A DNA stretch of 64,000 bases from Erythrobacter sp. (GCA_025698865.1 JAILWQ010000007.1:1-64000); one strand, 5' to 3'; shown: positions 44,571-53,458, counted from the stretch's first letter. The notes: generated from the sequence alone by a model not told the origin. Program-made: numbers and translations.

Positions 44571-46151
44571 GTGGCGACATCGACGCAAGGGACCGGGCAG
44601 GCAGAAACAATCGCGGAACAGAAGGTACCGGGCTACAGCTGGTACGCGCTCAGCGTGCTGGTGCTGGTCTATCTCCTGAACTTCATCGACCGCAACATTC
44701 TCTCGATCCTGGCGAACGACATCAAGGCCGACCTCGGCCTGAGCGACGCGGATCTCGGTTTTCTCTACGGCACGGCGTTCGGCGTCTTCTACGCTCTGTT
44801 CGGCATTCCCTTGGGACGGCTGGCGGACAGCTGGCATCGCATCCGTCTGATGACTCTGGGGCTGGCCCTGTGGTCGGTGATGACGGCGCTTTCGGGTTTC
44901 GCCCGGAGCGGCCTGCAACTGAGCCTCGCTCGCATCGGCGTCGGCGTGGGGGAGGCAAGCGCCAGCCCCGCTGCCTATTCCCTGATTTCGGACTGGTTCC
45001 CCAAGCGGATGCGCGCCACGGCGCTCGCGATCTACTCGGCGGGGCTGTATCTCGGCGGGGGCATATCGCTGCTGATCGGCGGGCTGATCGTGGAGGGCTG
45101 GAACGCGACCTATCCGGGCGGCGGGCCGCTGGGACTGGTCGGCTGGCAGGCGGCCTTTCTGGCGGTCGGCATACCGGGAATCCTGCTGGCGGCGTGGGTG
45201 TTCAGCCTGCGGGAGCCGGTGCGCGGCGCCATCGAGGGAATGCCGACCCCACGGGTGGAGCGGCCTTTCCGGGGCTTCTTCTCCGAGATGTTCACCGTGA
45301 TCCCGCCCTTCACGGTCATTGCCGCCGCCCGGCGCGGGACCAGGGAGCTGGCGGTGAACCTGATTGCCGCTCTGGCGATCGGGGCGTTCTGCTGGGTGCT
45401 TGGCGACTTGACCGAGAATTACCAGCAATGGGGCGCGATCGCGATCGGCTATTACGCGGTCTTCTCCTGGGCGACATCGCTGCGCCATCGCGACCCGCCG
45501 ACTTTCAGGCTGATCTGGGGCACGCCGGCTTTTCTCTACGTGGTTCTGGGATACGGGATGGTTGCCTTTGCGTCCTATTCGGTTTCCTTCTGGGCAGCGC
45601 CCTATGCCGAGCGCGTGCTCGGCGCGTCCAAATCGGTGCTCGGCTTCTGGATCGGGGGCGGGGGCGCGCTGGGCGGTTTTCTCGGCGTGATCCTTGGCGG
45701 GCGAGTTTCGGACTGGCTTCGTGAACGCAACCCTTCGGGCCGCATCCTTGTGATCGCATTCGGCGTGCTGGCGCCCGTGATCCCGCTGATCGTGGCGTTC
45801 ACGACGGACAATGTGCCGCTGTTCTATGTCCTCAATTTCCTGCTGTCGCTGTTCGGGAGCTCGGCACTGGGCGCTGCTGCAGCCACGACGCAGGATCTCG
45901 TTCTGCCGCGAATGCGCGGGACGGCCACTGCCACCTTCTTCCTTTCGACGACGCTGGTTGGCTTGGCGCTGGGGCCGTACATGGCCGGACAGGTTTCAAC
46001 GATAACGCAGAACCTGTCGACCGGCGTACTATCCATGCTGATAGCGGCGCCGATCGGCAGTGTACTGCTCTGGCTCGCCTATCGCAGCGTACCCGAGGCC
46101 GAGCAGACGCTCGTCGAGCGCGCCCGTCTGGCGGGCGAGCCCGGCCTCTGA
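44571..46151 (+). CDS. MFS transporter, spinster-like
   Basis: The 526-residue protein starts at GTG (44571) with a GGGAGAGAG ribosome site; longer starts would run into queC. About twelve membrane segments are visible, with the MFS signature GRLADSWHRIRLM between helices 2 and 3 and LNFIDRNILSILANDIKADLGLSD at the first helix, as in spinster/glycerol-type sphingomonad transporters. A large mid-protein insert (about 210-300) includes extra hydrophobic stretches. Substrate unknown. Confidence 0.88.
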   Translation: MATSTQGTGQAETIAEQKVPGYSWYALSVLVLVYLLNFIDRNILSILANDIKADLGLSDADLGFLYGTAFGVFYALFGIPLGRLADSWHRIRLMTLGLALWSVMTALSGFARSGLQLSLARIGVGVGEASASPAAYSLISDWFPKRMRATALAIYSAGLYLGGGISLLIGGLIVEGWNATYPGGGPLGLVGWQAAFLAVGIPGILLAAWVFSLREPVRGAIEGMPTPRVERPFRGFFSEMFTVIPPFTVIAAARRGTRELAVNLIAALAIGAFCWVLGDLTENYQQWGAIAIGYYAVFSWATSLRHRDPPTFRLIWGTPAFLYVVLGYGMVAFASYSVSFWAAPYAERVLGASKSVLGFWIGGGGALGGFLGVILGGRVSDWLRERNPSGRILVIAFGVLAPVIPLIVAFTTDNVPLFYVLNFLLSLFGSSALGAAAATTQDLVLPRMRGTATATFFLSTTLVGLALGPYMAGQVSTITQNLSTGVLSMLIAAPIGSVLLWLAYRSVPEAEQTLVERARLAGEPGL

Positions 46152-46158
46152 TCGCGGG

Positions 46159-46707
46159 TCAGCTCACCCGGCGCATCACGCCGCAGGCAATTCGCGAACC
46201 GGCATCGCCCGAGGGATCGGTGCGGTAATCGTCGGGTCCGGAGTGGATCATAACCGCCGTACCATCGGTGTCGAAGATTCGGGCCAGATCCATGGCCGTG
46301 TCCGAACCGACACTCTGACGTACGGGCACTGTGCCCGAGGCGGGTACGGTGATGTTGTCGAGATCGCCGAGATGCTTGCCCTGCGGGTCGAGCTTGCCGT
46401 GCGCGCGGTCATAGGGGTTGAGGTGGCCTCCGGCGGACTGGAAGTCCGGCGCGTCGCAGCGGCCTGTCGTGTGCAGATGGAAGCCATGGGCACCGGCCGG
46501 CAGATTGCTGAGCGAGCCGGCCACCACGAGTTCGCCGCCTTCACGCATCAGTTCGACAGTTCCGACGCGTGCGCCGTTGCTGCGCATGAGATCGGCCGTC
46601 GCGACAACCTCGTCAGTCATCGAGCCGGACGCCGGCTGATCCATGGTGGCGCACCCGGAAGCGGCAAGGCCGAGCAGGGAAAGGGAAGCGAGATAGGTCA
46701 GTTTCAT
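46159..46707 (-). CDS. sodC: Superoxide dismutase [Cu-Zn], lipoprotein
   Basis: It dismutates superoxide in the periplasm. The 182-residue protein has a lipobox (LAASGC, Cys19), copper ligands GFHLHTTGRC, the zinc-loop GGHLNPYDRAHG, GKHLGDLDN and the final copper His in VMIHSGPDDYRTDPSGDAGSRIACG. Lipid anchoring is predicted from the lipobox. It is convergent with the MFS gene, seven bases away. Confidence 0.95.
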   Translation of the reverse strand: MKLTYLASLSLLGLAASGCATMDQPASGSMTDEVVATADLMRSNGARVGTVELMREGGELVVAGSLSNLPAGAHGFHLHTTGRCDAPDFQSAGGHLNPYDRAHGKLDPQGKHLGDLDNITVPASGTVPVRQSVGSDTAMDLARIFDTDGTAVMIHSGPDDYRTDPSGDAGSRIACGVMRRVS

Positions 46708-46743
46708 GGGTATCCTCCTGTTGCAAGCTACGAGGACCCAACG

Positions 46744-46770
46744 AAAAAGGGGCCGGATTGCTCCGGCCCC
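46744..46770 (-). terminator. Terminator of the ompA-like gene
   Basis: GGGGCCGGA (46749-46757) and TCCGGCCCC (46762-46770) form a perfect 9-bp stem with a 4-base loop. On the minus strand it is followed by five T residues, so it terminates the gene ending at 46798. Confidence 0.88.
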
Positions 46771-46797
46771 TCGTTCTTTTAGACGTTTCCGTCTGAC

Positions 46798-47910
46798 TTA
46801 CATGCCCGAACCCGGACCGTAGGTGATTTCCACACGACGGTTCTGGAGCTCACGCACACCGTCAGCGGTGGGAACGCGCGGCTGCGATTCGCCGAACGCT
46901 TCGCTGGTGATCCGGCCACCCGGGACACCGCGAGCGGTCAGGTAGTTGCGGACCGAGGTGTTGCGACGCTCGGCGAGACCCATGTTGTAGGCCGTCGTGC
47001 CCGAGCGGTCGGTGTGACCGGCCAGCATGACCGCAGCCGTACCGCAGTTCGCGTAGGACGAAACGGCGTTGTCGAGGATCGTCGCGGCCGCCGGGGTGAT
47101 GTCCGATTCGTCCCAGTTGAAGAAGACGATGTACGGGCCCGACTCACACGCCGGAGCCGGCGGGGGCGGCGGGGGCGGCGGGGGCGGCGGCGGAGGCGGC
47201 GGCGGCGGGGGAGGCGGCGGCGGCGGGGCCACAGCTTCCGGCGCACCGAAGTTGAAGGTCAGCGTGCCGAGGATCGAGTGCGAATCGCTGTCGAACCGCG
47301 TCCGGTTGCCCAGACCGTCGACCAGCGTCACGTCGCGAGCGCTGAAGTAACGATACTTCAGGCCGACATCGATATTTTCCGAGATCGGAGCACGAACGCC
47401 CGCAAGAGCCTGCCAGGCGAAGCCAGTGTCCGAATCATCGAAAGTCGGATTACCGGCAACCGCGAGACGCGATGTGAGGTCGGTACGAGCAACGCCCACA
47501 CCGCCGCCGACGAAGCCCTGAATGCCGTCGTCATCGCCGAAATCAGCAAGGCCGTTCAGCATGAAGGCGAGGGTGTTGATGTCGCCGTCCGTTGCGAACG
47601 AACCGCTCTGGAAGGTGCCGGCACCGAAGTTTTCCGGGCGGCTGAGCGTCAGCTGATCGCCATCGGCCTCAGCATAACGCGCTTCGACTTCCACGCGAGC
47701 CGGACCGAAGTCATAACCCACGAAACCACCAGCATCGTAGCCGACATCGGTGTCGAAGGTGCGATCGAACGTATCCGCCACGTTGATGTCGATGTCTTCG
47801 ACGATCATCGGACCGCCCTGAACACCGACATACCAGGCGCCATCACGCGCCAGGGTCGGCGAGGCAAGGGCCGAAGAGGCCATCGCCAAACCTATGACCA
47901 GTTTCCGCAT
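46798..47910 (-). CDS. OmpA-family outer-membrane protein with polyproline linker
   Basis: The 370-residue protein has a signal peptide (about 1-22), an eight-stranded barrel of the OmpA/OmpW-like type (GAWYVGVQGGPMIVED through LGTLTFNFGAPEA), a linker of 23 consecutive prolines (47158-47226), and a C-terminal OmpA peptidoglycan-binding domain (YIVFFNWDESDITP, GHTDRSGTTAYNMGLAERR, NRRVEI). It anchors the outer membrane to the wall. A perfect terminator follows. Confidence 0.93.
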   Translation of the reverse strand: MRKLVIGLAMASSALASPTLARDGAWYVGVQGGPMIVEDIDINVADTFDRTFDTDVGYDAGGFVGYDFGPARVEVEARYAEADGDQLTLSRPENFGAGTFQSGSFATDGDINTLAFMLNGLADFGDDDGIQGFVGGGVGVARTDLTSRLAVAGNPTFDDSDTGFAWQALAGVRAPISENIDVGLKYRYFSARDVTLVDGLGNRTRFDSDSHSILGTLTFNFGAPEAVAPPPPPPPPPPPPPPPPPPPPPPPAPACESGPYIVFFNWDESDITPAAATILDNAVSSYANCGTAAVMLAGHTDRSGTTAYNMGLAERRNTSVRNYLTARGVPGGRITSEAFGESQPRVPTADGVRELQNRRVEITYGPGSGM

Positions 47911-48109
47911 TATGTATTTCCCCTTTATCGAAAATAACTGCCATCGAGTGGCACTTTATCTAACTTTTCCCCCCTGCGGAGGCAAGCGGACAATCTCCGG
48001 AACTGTTGCAAGAAAGACGCGATTGCGTGCATTTCCCGATCAATTCTCGCTGCGGAAGACCCGTCCGTGTGCGCCTAACGCGCTCTTGTAGTGGCGGTTC
48101 CGAAGTCTC

Positions 48110-48562
48110 CTAAGAAATCACGCCAATACTTCTCATGGCATCGAGAAGAAAGGAGAGCGCCGCGCGGCATTCGGTGTCGATCGTCTCGCCACCGCTCGGT
48201 GCGGGGGGCGCGGTGGCGCCGCGCCAGCCATCGTCGTGGACGAGCATCTGCCCGCTGGCCACGTCGCGTACGATCATTCCGGGGCGGGGGGCGACGAACA
48301 CCCAGCCACCGATGGTCCACGCCGCGAGTGCTCCGGTCTTTCCCTCCCACGCCCCGGTCGCATCGCTCGCCACCAGATAGGTCGATCCGACCTCCGGGTT
48401 CTCCGGCGGAGCGGCCAGTTCGGCGATGAAGGTCGGATGGAGAAGGATGTCGATCCGCACGAATGCTTCGTTGATGAAGGCTTCCTTCTGCGCCTGTGCG
48501 GTAAAAAGAAACGGCAGTTCATGGCGCGGGGTGGCGGAAGGCAGGGCAAGGGGTTCGGGCAT
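48110..48562 (-). CDS. DUF2793-type protein of the gene transfer agent cluster
   Basis: The 150-residue protein has the pattern HELPFLFTAQAQKEAFINEAFVRID and PPENPEVGSTYLVASDATGAWEGKTGALAAW, which is the DUF2793 family found at the tail end of phage and gene-transfer-agent clusters, probably a tail-fibre or baseplate accessory. It is the last gene of the remnant cluster, 25 bases after the megatron gene. Intact by length. Confidence 0.8.
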   Translation of the reverse strand: MPEPLALPSATPRHELPFLFTAQAQKEAFINEAFVRIDILLHPTFIAELAAPPENPEVGSTYLVASDATGAWEGKTGALAAWTIGGWVFVAPRPGMIVRDVASGQMLVHDDGWRGATAPPAPSGGETIDTECRAALSFLLDAMRSIGVIS

Positions 48563-48587
48563 AGGAAATATCCTGGCTGTGAGGGGA

Positions 48588-50783
48588 TCAGGCGCGGGTC
48601 ACAAGAAGGGCCGGCGATTTCGCATGGGTTCCGACCTGGCGGACCCAGATCGGCGTGGAGGCGGGCAGGCCCGAGAGAACGTCGCTCTCGATTCGGGCCG
48701 AGGGCCTGTCGGTTTCGATCAGCACTCCGGGGCTGGCAGTGCCGTCCGCGCCGATGTCTCCAGCGCCGATTTCGTAGCGTTCGCTCTGCTCGATCAGGGG
48801 AATCTCGACCTGTTCGGGCCAGCTCCAGATGCCGCGGGCGCGCCGCGTCCAGCGCAGTTCCATCCCGCCATCGGCAAGGTGCCGGACGCGCGGATGCACC
48901 GGGCAGAGCGGCACCAGCGTGCGTCCGAACCCTTCTACCGGCGCGACGACCGGGTCGGCTCCGCTCGCATCGAGCGCGGCAAGCCGCGTCGATGCGAGCC
49001 CCGCGGTATTTCCCGTGAGACCGACGAGCCTTTCGTCGAGCAACGCGACGCGAGCGCCAGCACCATGACCTGCCATCGCCGCCGATTCGGTGCCGCCGCG
49101 GCCTCGCAGGAGACCGGTGACCCGCCAGCGCGCACCGCCGAGCGGCATCGCATCGCGGAACTGGAGGATCTCGTCGCCCACCAGCAGACGGTTGTCGCCA
49201 CTGGCGATTCCTTCGCGGGTGGTCGGGACGAGCACCATAGCCGTGTCGTCGAGCAGGAGGTCGAGACTGGCATCGGGTTCAAAAACCAGCCCCGGCGAGG
49301 CGGACAGCGCGCTCGTGGCGAGGCCGGTGACGCTGCGCCGGTCGGCCGCGATACCGAGCGGCACCAGACCGCCATCGCGTTCGGCATGGAGCGAGGCGCC
49401 GGCCCAGCGGCCGTCCGACGCGCTCAGTGCCGCATAGATCTGGCGGTCGTCGGGGGACCCTGTTCCGTCCCACGGCAATTCGAACACGCGCAGTCGGGTT
49501 ACGCCCGGCAGACGGTCCGGCGGCGTCCATGCCGCGCCCGGATCCGCGACGGGAGGGCCAGCCTCCGAAAGCGGCATCGGGGCAAAGCAGCGCTCCAGTT
49601 CGAGTTCGACACCACCGTCGCGCCATTCCCAGGCGGTGACGCTCCATAGCCCCGCCTCGCCCGGCACGCGGACGATGGCGCCGGGCAGGATGCCTGCGTC
49701 GATCGCGCTCGTGCGATGGAGCAGGGTGATGTCCCGCGCCCGGTCCTGCCGTGCCATCTTCTGGACCAGCGCCCGCGCCGCCCTTGCGCTCAGCGAGGCG
49801 GGAAAGTCGAGCGTGCGGATCTGCCCGGCAGCGGCGCGATGCATGGCGTGCTGGACGCTCGGCTGGTAATCGCGATCGATGTCGTAATAGCGCAGCGCCC
49901 CGTATTTCTCCACGTCGGTTGCGCGCATGCGGCGTTCGCCGGTTGCGCTGCCGAATTCGGCGTCGGGCCAGGCGACCGGTGGGCCGAGCAGGGGCGGGGG
50001 CCGGGATCGGATCGCGGCAGGCCGGATGAGCGGGGGCGTACGGTCTTGCTCGACCAGGAGGGGCGCGGCGCGGCCGAGGAGATCGAGCGCGGTGTCGATC
50101 CCCCCGCCGTCGTAACTGAACCCTTCGAGACCCGGCACGACGAGGTCCGGATCGGCCTTTATTCCGGCAGGCCCGGCGAGCCGCGCGAAGACCTCCGCCC
50201 CCGGTCCGGCGAAAAGCTCGAAGGTCAGCGCCGGGATGCGATTGCCGAAATCCGCGAGGTCGAGACTCTCGAACACTGCATAGGCGGAGCCGCGAAAGGC
50301 GGGGCAGCGCTCGCCCAGCGCTGCGGCGAGGAGCGGATCGGGTTCCTGATCGGCATGGCCGGCATGGAAGCGGAAGGCGCCGCCGGTCTTCAGATCGCCC
50401 GCCGCGCCGCGCAGCAGATTGCCGTCGGCCCAGATCCGCCCGATTCGCTCGACCGGATGGCTCGCCAGCAGCACGGCGAAGGAGGTCGAGTAGCTGTAGG
50501 TCCGGGTCCTGGGCGTTCCCTTGCCGCCGCCCCCGGTCTCGCTTTCCTCGACGAGGTCGGTCGCCCAGACGATGGTCCCGGCCGTCCGCACCCGGCCGGC
50601 ATGGACCGCGATCGGCTGGCCGTAGCTCGAGGTCGAGGCCTTGAGGTCCTGCAGCCGCGGCCCTTCGCGGGTGCGCGATCCGATGATCTGCTGGTCGAGC
50701 TGGCGCCCGGCAAGCGTGCCGATCGCGCCGCCAAGCGGCCCGGCGACGAGCGTGCCGATGGCGCCGAGAACGAGAGTGGCCAT
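48588..50783 (-). CDS. GTA megatron / tail-tip (g15-like) protein, short form
   Basis: The 731-residue protein begins with a membrane- or tape-like Gly/Ala segment (MATLVLGAIGTLVAGPLGGAIGT), followed by GRQLDQQIIGSRTREGPRLQDLK and SYGQPIAVHAGRVRTAGTIVWATDL, the start of phage tail-tip attachment proteins. The rest (PDLVVPGLEGFSYDGGG, EKYGALRYYDIDRDYQPS) matches the tail part of RcGTA g15. RcGTA g15 is near 1300 residues with an internal TIM-barrel domain, which is absent here. It sits at the tail end of the cluster behind the peptidase. Confidence 0.85.
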   Translation of the reverse strand: MATLVLGAIGTLVAGPLGGAIGTLAGRQLDQQIIGSRTREGPRLQDLKASTSSYGQPIAVHAGRVRTAGTIVWATDLVEESETGGGGKGTPRTRTYSYSTSFAVLLASHPVERIGRIWADGNLLRGAAGDLKTGGAFRFHAGHADQEPDPLLAAALGERCPAFRGSAYAVFESLDLADFGNRIPALTFELFAGPGAEVFARLAGPAGIKADPDLVVPGLEGFSYDGGGIDTALDLLGRAAPLLVEQDRTPPLIRPAAIRSRPPPLLGPPVAWPDAEFGSATGERRMRATDVEKYGALRYYDIDRDYQPSVQHAMHRAAAGQIRTLDFPASLSARAARALVQKMARQDRARDITLLHRTSAIDAGILPGAIVRVPGEAGLWSVTAWEWRDGGVELELERCFAPMPLSEAGPPVADPGAAWTPPDRLPGVTRLRVFELPWDGTGSPDDRQIYAALSASDGRWAGASLHAERDGGLVPLGIAADRRSVTGLATSALSASPGLVFEPDASLDLLLDDTAMVLVPTTREGIASGDNRLLVGDEILQFRDAMPLGGARWRVTGLLRGRGGTESAAMAGHGAGARVALLDERLVGLTGNTAGLASTRLAALDASGADPVVAPVEGFGRTLVPLCPVHPRVRHLADGGMELRWTRRARGIWSWPEQVEIPLIEQSERYEIGAGDIGADGTASPGVLIETDRPSARIESDVLSGLPASTPIWVRQVGTHAKSPALLVTRA

Positions 50784-50802
50784 GGTCTGCTATTCCTGTT
50801 CC

Positions 50803-51216
50803 TTAAGGGCGCCAGTGACGAAGGAGGGGATCGGCGAGCGGCCCGTGATGGATCGCCACCCGCCGCAGTCCCGCATGGGCGTGGGCGAAGCGGGCGCCAC
50901 CCGACGCACCGGGTGCGAGCGCGACATGGAGATGGTGCTGCGCCGGACCGGGGCGGACGAGCAGGACGTCGCCGGGGAGCGCGGGTCCTTCGGCGGGGCG
51001 CAAGCCGGACATGGCTGCTAAGGCCAGCAGGGGTTCGATATCGAGGCTCCGCAGGCGGTATCCCGCAGGTGCTCGCGGCGAGAGCCCGGCTCGCGACAGC
51101 GCCGCATGGACGAGGCCGACGCAGTCGAGCCCGGTTTCGGGAACCCGGCCATGCAGGCGGTATCGCGTGCCGACCAGTGCTTCGGCCGCGTGTGCGACCG
51201 CCGTTCCGACACTCAT
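50803..51216 (-). CDS. GTA NlpC/P60-family cell-wall peptidase (g14-like)
   Basis: The 137-residue NlpC/P60 cysteine peptidase has the nucleophile Cys32 in TGLDCVGLVHAAL and a catalytic His in QHHLHVAL (94-97). In RcGTA the g14 peptidase helps DNA entry through the recipient wall. Its start overlaps the hub gene stop (ATGA). Length is normal, so it could still be active. Confidence 0.88.
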   Translation of the reverse strand: MSVGTAVAHAAEALVGTRYRLHGRVPETGLDCVGLVHAALSRAGLSPRAPAGYRLRSLDIEPLLALAAMSGLRPAEGPALPGDVLLVRPGPAQHHLHVALAPGASGGARFAHAHAGLRRVAIHHGPLADPLLRHWRP

Positions 51217-52028
51217 CGCGGCTGCGGATATTGCACGAGCAGGTCGTTACCCGGCACGAACGGCTCGCCCTGGAAGTTGGCGGCGTTGTCGAAACGGGCG
51301 GCGCAGGTGGCGATGGTGTGATCGCATCCCTCGCGCAGCAGCACCCGCGTGCCGGGTGCCGGAACCGCCGCTATCGGCCGAGCCAGCCGCAACTCCTGTT
51401 CGGATGCATCGAGAATCTCGAAGGCGAGACCCGCCAGCGGCCCGTCGATCCAGCGCAGCTCGCCGTCCGCGAAAGGTGCGGTTTCCGGCAGGTCGACCGT
51501 AACCTCATTGCTCTCCTCGTCCACCGCGACGACGCGCGCCCGCCGGGTGAAGGCCGCGGCGGGCAGGGTGCAGCCGCGATCGCAGAACCGCGCCCGGCAG
51601 GTCGGGCTCGTGCGCGGCACCGGATCGATCCGCAGCGCTGCCTTGGCCGAGCGCAGTTGCGCCGTGAAACCCGCCCCCTCGCGCTCGACCGCGGCGATCG
51701 ATCCGCGATGGAGCACGATGGCCTTGCGCGTGGTCCAGTCGACCGCGCCGATTGTCACCCCCGCATCGTCGAAGCGGCCGAGGGCGAGGTCGGTTTCGGA
51801 CAGAGTGTCATGCGCCAGCGCGCCCGCCATCTCCGCGCCGTCGTCGGCGAGTGCGGTGGACAGCCGGATCGCGGAGGGCAGCATTCCCGGCGCGGCGAGA
51901 TGGCGCAGACCGTCGAACCACAGGTCGCGGTCATGGGTGGTGAAGGCGTGGGCGATCCCGTCGCGGCGGTGGATGCGCCAGAACGTCGCCACCGTGTCGA
52001 GCTCTCGGTCGAGGAAGCGCTGTCTCAT
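51213..52028 (-). CDS. GTA hub protein (g13-like, DUF2163)
   Basis: The 271-residue protein starts MRQRFLDRELDTVATFWRIHRRDG at the ATG 52028. It has the DUF2163 marks AFTTHDRDLWFDG, CRARFCDRGCTLP and a C-terminal phage-tail block GCDHTIATCAARFDNAANFQGEPFVPG with conserved cysteines, proposed in RcGTA to bind an iron-sulfur cluster. It is coupled by ATGA on both sides to the distal-tail and peptidase genes. Appears complete. Confidence 0.87.
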   Translation of the reverse strand: MRQRFLDRELDTVATFWRIHRRDGIAHAFTTHDRDLWFDGLRHLAAPGMLPSAIRLSTALADDGAEMAGALAHDTLSETDLALGRFDDAGVTIGAVDWTTRKAIVLHRGSIAAVEREGAGFTAQLRSAKAALRIDPVPRTSPTCRARFCDRGCTLPAAAFTRRARVVAVDEESNEVTVDLPETAPFADGELRWIDGPLAGLAFEILDASEQELRLARPIAAVPAPGTRVLLREGCDHTIATCAARFDNAANFQGEPFVPGNDLLVQYPQPR

Positions 52029-52987
52029 GCCGCCGCGCCTTCGCGGATCTCGATCAGCGGCACCGATGGCGCCTCGCCCGCCGCAAAGGAGAAGCCGGAC
52101 ATGTCGAGCCGGTCCTCGGCAAAGCGCACCGGCACGTCGAACAGGAACCCGGCGCGGATCTCGGCACCTGCGGCCGGTGCCGCGCCGAACAGCACGCTTC
52201 CTCCTAGCTCCAGCGTCCAGTCGGATGTCTCGACGCCGCCGACGCTCACGCGAACCGAACCGGCAACCGGCCGCGTGATCGCCCGGACCTGCTCGCCATA
52301 GGATTTGGTCAGCGCGAAGCGGGCGGCGAGGCCGTCGCCGGTGCCGATGCGCTGGTCGGCCGGGCGCGGCGTGCCGCTCATGCCGTTCGAGCTGTAGTCG
52401 AACGGATCGCGCAGGCGGAAGCCCGTGGCCGGGCCGTGCCGCGCGCGGAAGAAGGCGAGCAGCGCGCCCAGCTCCTCTTCCGAGCGGATGCCCGGCCCGA
52501 CATCGTAGCGCAGCCGCGCGTCCGACCACAGGGCGTTGCGCCGTTCGTGGCCCGAGGCGGTGGTCGCGATCGAGGTCGAGAATTCGGGGCTCACCGCCGC
52601 ATCCCGGCCGAGCGCGAGCGGATAGGATATGTCGTCGAAGGCGTTCACTTCGGTCTCCTGTGGAGATGGAATGCGGATATATCCGTCGCGCGCGACCTGC
52701 GGCAGCGCCCAGACGAAGCGGCGGGGCACGCCGCGCGCGGCGGCCTGATCGAGCGCGGCGTCGATATGCGGCCAGAAGGCCTCGCCGTCCTCCGCACGCA
52801 GCACGAAGCCGGAAAGGTAATCCTGTCGGGAGAGCGGATAGCGCAGCCGCGCGTCGACCTCGGCATAGCCCGCGCGCCGCGCCGCTTCGGCCCCGGCGGT
52901 GAGCCAGTCGTAATCCTCCACCTGCAACCTGTCGAAGGCGGGCCAGGCCCAGCCGGTCGGCAGGCTCGCGCGCCTGAGTTCAGGCAT
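52025..52987 (-). CDS. GTA distal tail protein (g12-like, DUF2460) with extra N-terminal piece
   Basis: The protein has 320 residues. Residues about 113-320 (EVNAFDDISYPLALGRDAAVSP, RLRYDVGPGIRSEEELGALLAFFRARHG, GFRLRDPFDYSSNGM) are a full DUF2460 domain, the RcGTA distal-tail protein. The first 112 residues (LPTGWAWPAFDRLQVEDYDWLT, FVWALPQVARDGYIRI) are not part of DUF2460. They look like the end of a larger enzyme-like domain whose start is lost, and the same frame stays open upstream. I infer an N-terminal truncation. Its start overlaps the adaptor fragment by eight bases (ATGCCTGA). Confidence 0.8.
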   Translation of the reverse strand: MPELRRASLPTGWAWPAFDRLQVEDYDWLTAGAEAARRAGYAEVDARLRYPLSRQDYLSGFVLRAEDGEAFWPHIDAALDQAAARGVPRRFVWALPQVARDGYIRIPSPQETEVNAFDDISYPLALGRDAAVSPEFSTSIATTASGHERRNALWSDARLRYDVGPGIRSEEELGALLAFFRARHGPATGFRLRDPFDYSSNGMSGTPRPADQRIGTGDGLAARFALTKSYGEQVRAITRPVAGSVRVSVGGVETSDWTLELGGSVLFGAAPAAGAEIRAGFLFDVPVRFAEDRLDMSGFSFAAGEAPSVPLIEIREGAAA

Positions 52988-53216
52988 CGCCGGGTCGAGC
53001 AGGGTGCGCGGCGAAGCGGACGATCCCCTGCCTCAGCGTCGGGGCGAGCAGCGCCCATTCCGCCGGCCAGTCGGCCAGCGGCACGGCGGTGAATTCGCGG
53101 CACATCGCCTCGGCGGTCTCGAGCAGCCGCAACAGCAGCGCATCCTCCCGCGCGGTCGTGATCGCCAGCCACTGCTTGAGCTCGTCGAGCGGCTGGCCGG
53201 TTAGGGGGATCGGCAT
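52980..53216 (-). pseudogene. GTA head-tail adaptor fragment (g6-like)
   Basis: The 78-residue frame, starting MPIPLTGQPLDELKQWLAI, resembles the N-terminal half of phage gp6/RcGTA g6 adaptors (TAREDALLLRLLETAEAMCREFT, LRQGIVRFAAH). Family members run to roughly 150-200 residues and continue past the AAH segment. Here the frame ends seven residues later in unrelated sequence that in the next frame belongs to the distal-tail gene, which marks a deletion junction near 53000. Translation may still occur, but a working adaptor is unlikely. Confidence 0.72.
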
Positions 53217-53243
53217 GAAAGGCTGGTCCTTTTGTTTGTTTTT

Positions 53244-53265
53244 CGAACCGATGTCCCTCGGTTCG
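53244..53265. repeat. Hairpin 1 of a REP-like cluster
   Basis: CGAACCGA (53244-53251) pairs with TCGGTTCG (53258-53265) around a 6-base loop. Confidence 0.75.
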
Positions 53266-53342
53266 GCCTCGGGTCGGTTCCTCCGTCGCCGCGCTCCTGC
53301 GGTCGCGCGCTGTCGGTCGCCCTTTTCGTCGGCCTGGCGGCG

Positions 53343-53397
53343 GAGCACGGGCGGCGACCAGCCGACCGCAAGGCCGACTGGTCGCCCGCAGGTGCTC
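53343..53397. repeat. Hairpin 2 of a REP-like cluster (compound stem)
   Basis: GGCGACCAG (53353-53361) pairs with CTGGTCGCC (53378-53386), extended by an outer GAGCAC (53343-53348) and GTGCTC (53392-53397). Confidence 0.75.
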
Positions 53398-53422
53398 GAC
53401 CCCGGACTAGGTCCGGGGTCGA
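53396..53422. repeat. Hairpin 3: perfect REP-like palindrome
   Basis: Twelve bases, TCGACCCCGGAC (53396-53407), pair perfectly with GTCCGGGGTCGA (53411-53422) around a TAG loop. I recognise the ACCCCGGAC...GTCCGGGGT core as a repeat common between genes in sphingomonad chromosomes. Confidence 0.85.
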
Positions 53423-53436
53423 AACAGCACCGAGGA

Positions 53437-53458
53437 CGAACCCGCGGAGGCGGGTTCG
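53437..53458. repeat. Hairpin 4 of a REP-like cluster
   Basis: CGAACCCGC (53437-53445) pairs with GCGGGTTCG (53450-53458) around a GGAG loop. Confidence 0.8.

Noticed and set aside
47150..47235. GGC/GGG-rich tandem pattern as a non-coding repeat or CRISPR-like element
   Set aside because: It is in frame within the OmpA-like gene and encodes the polyproline linker; there are no spacers.
49716..52301. An 861-codon plus-strand frame across the GTA tail genes
   Set aside because: It is complementary to four adjoining, overlapping tail genes with family motifs; its Arg/Gly/Ala-rich translation looks like a shadow.
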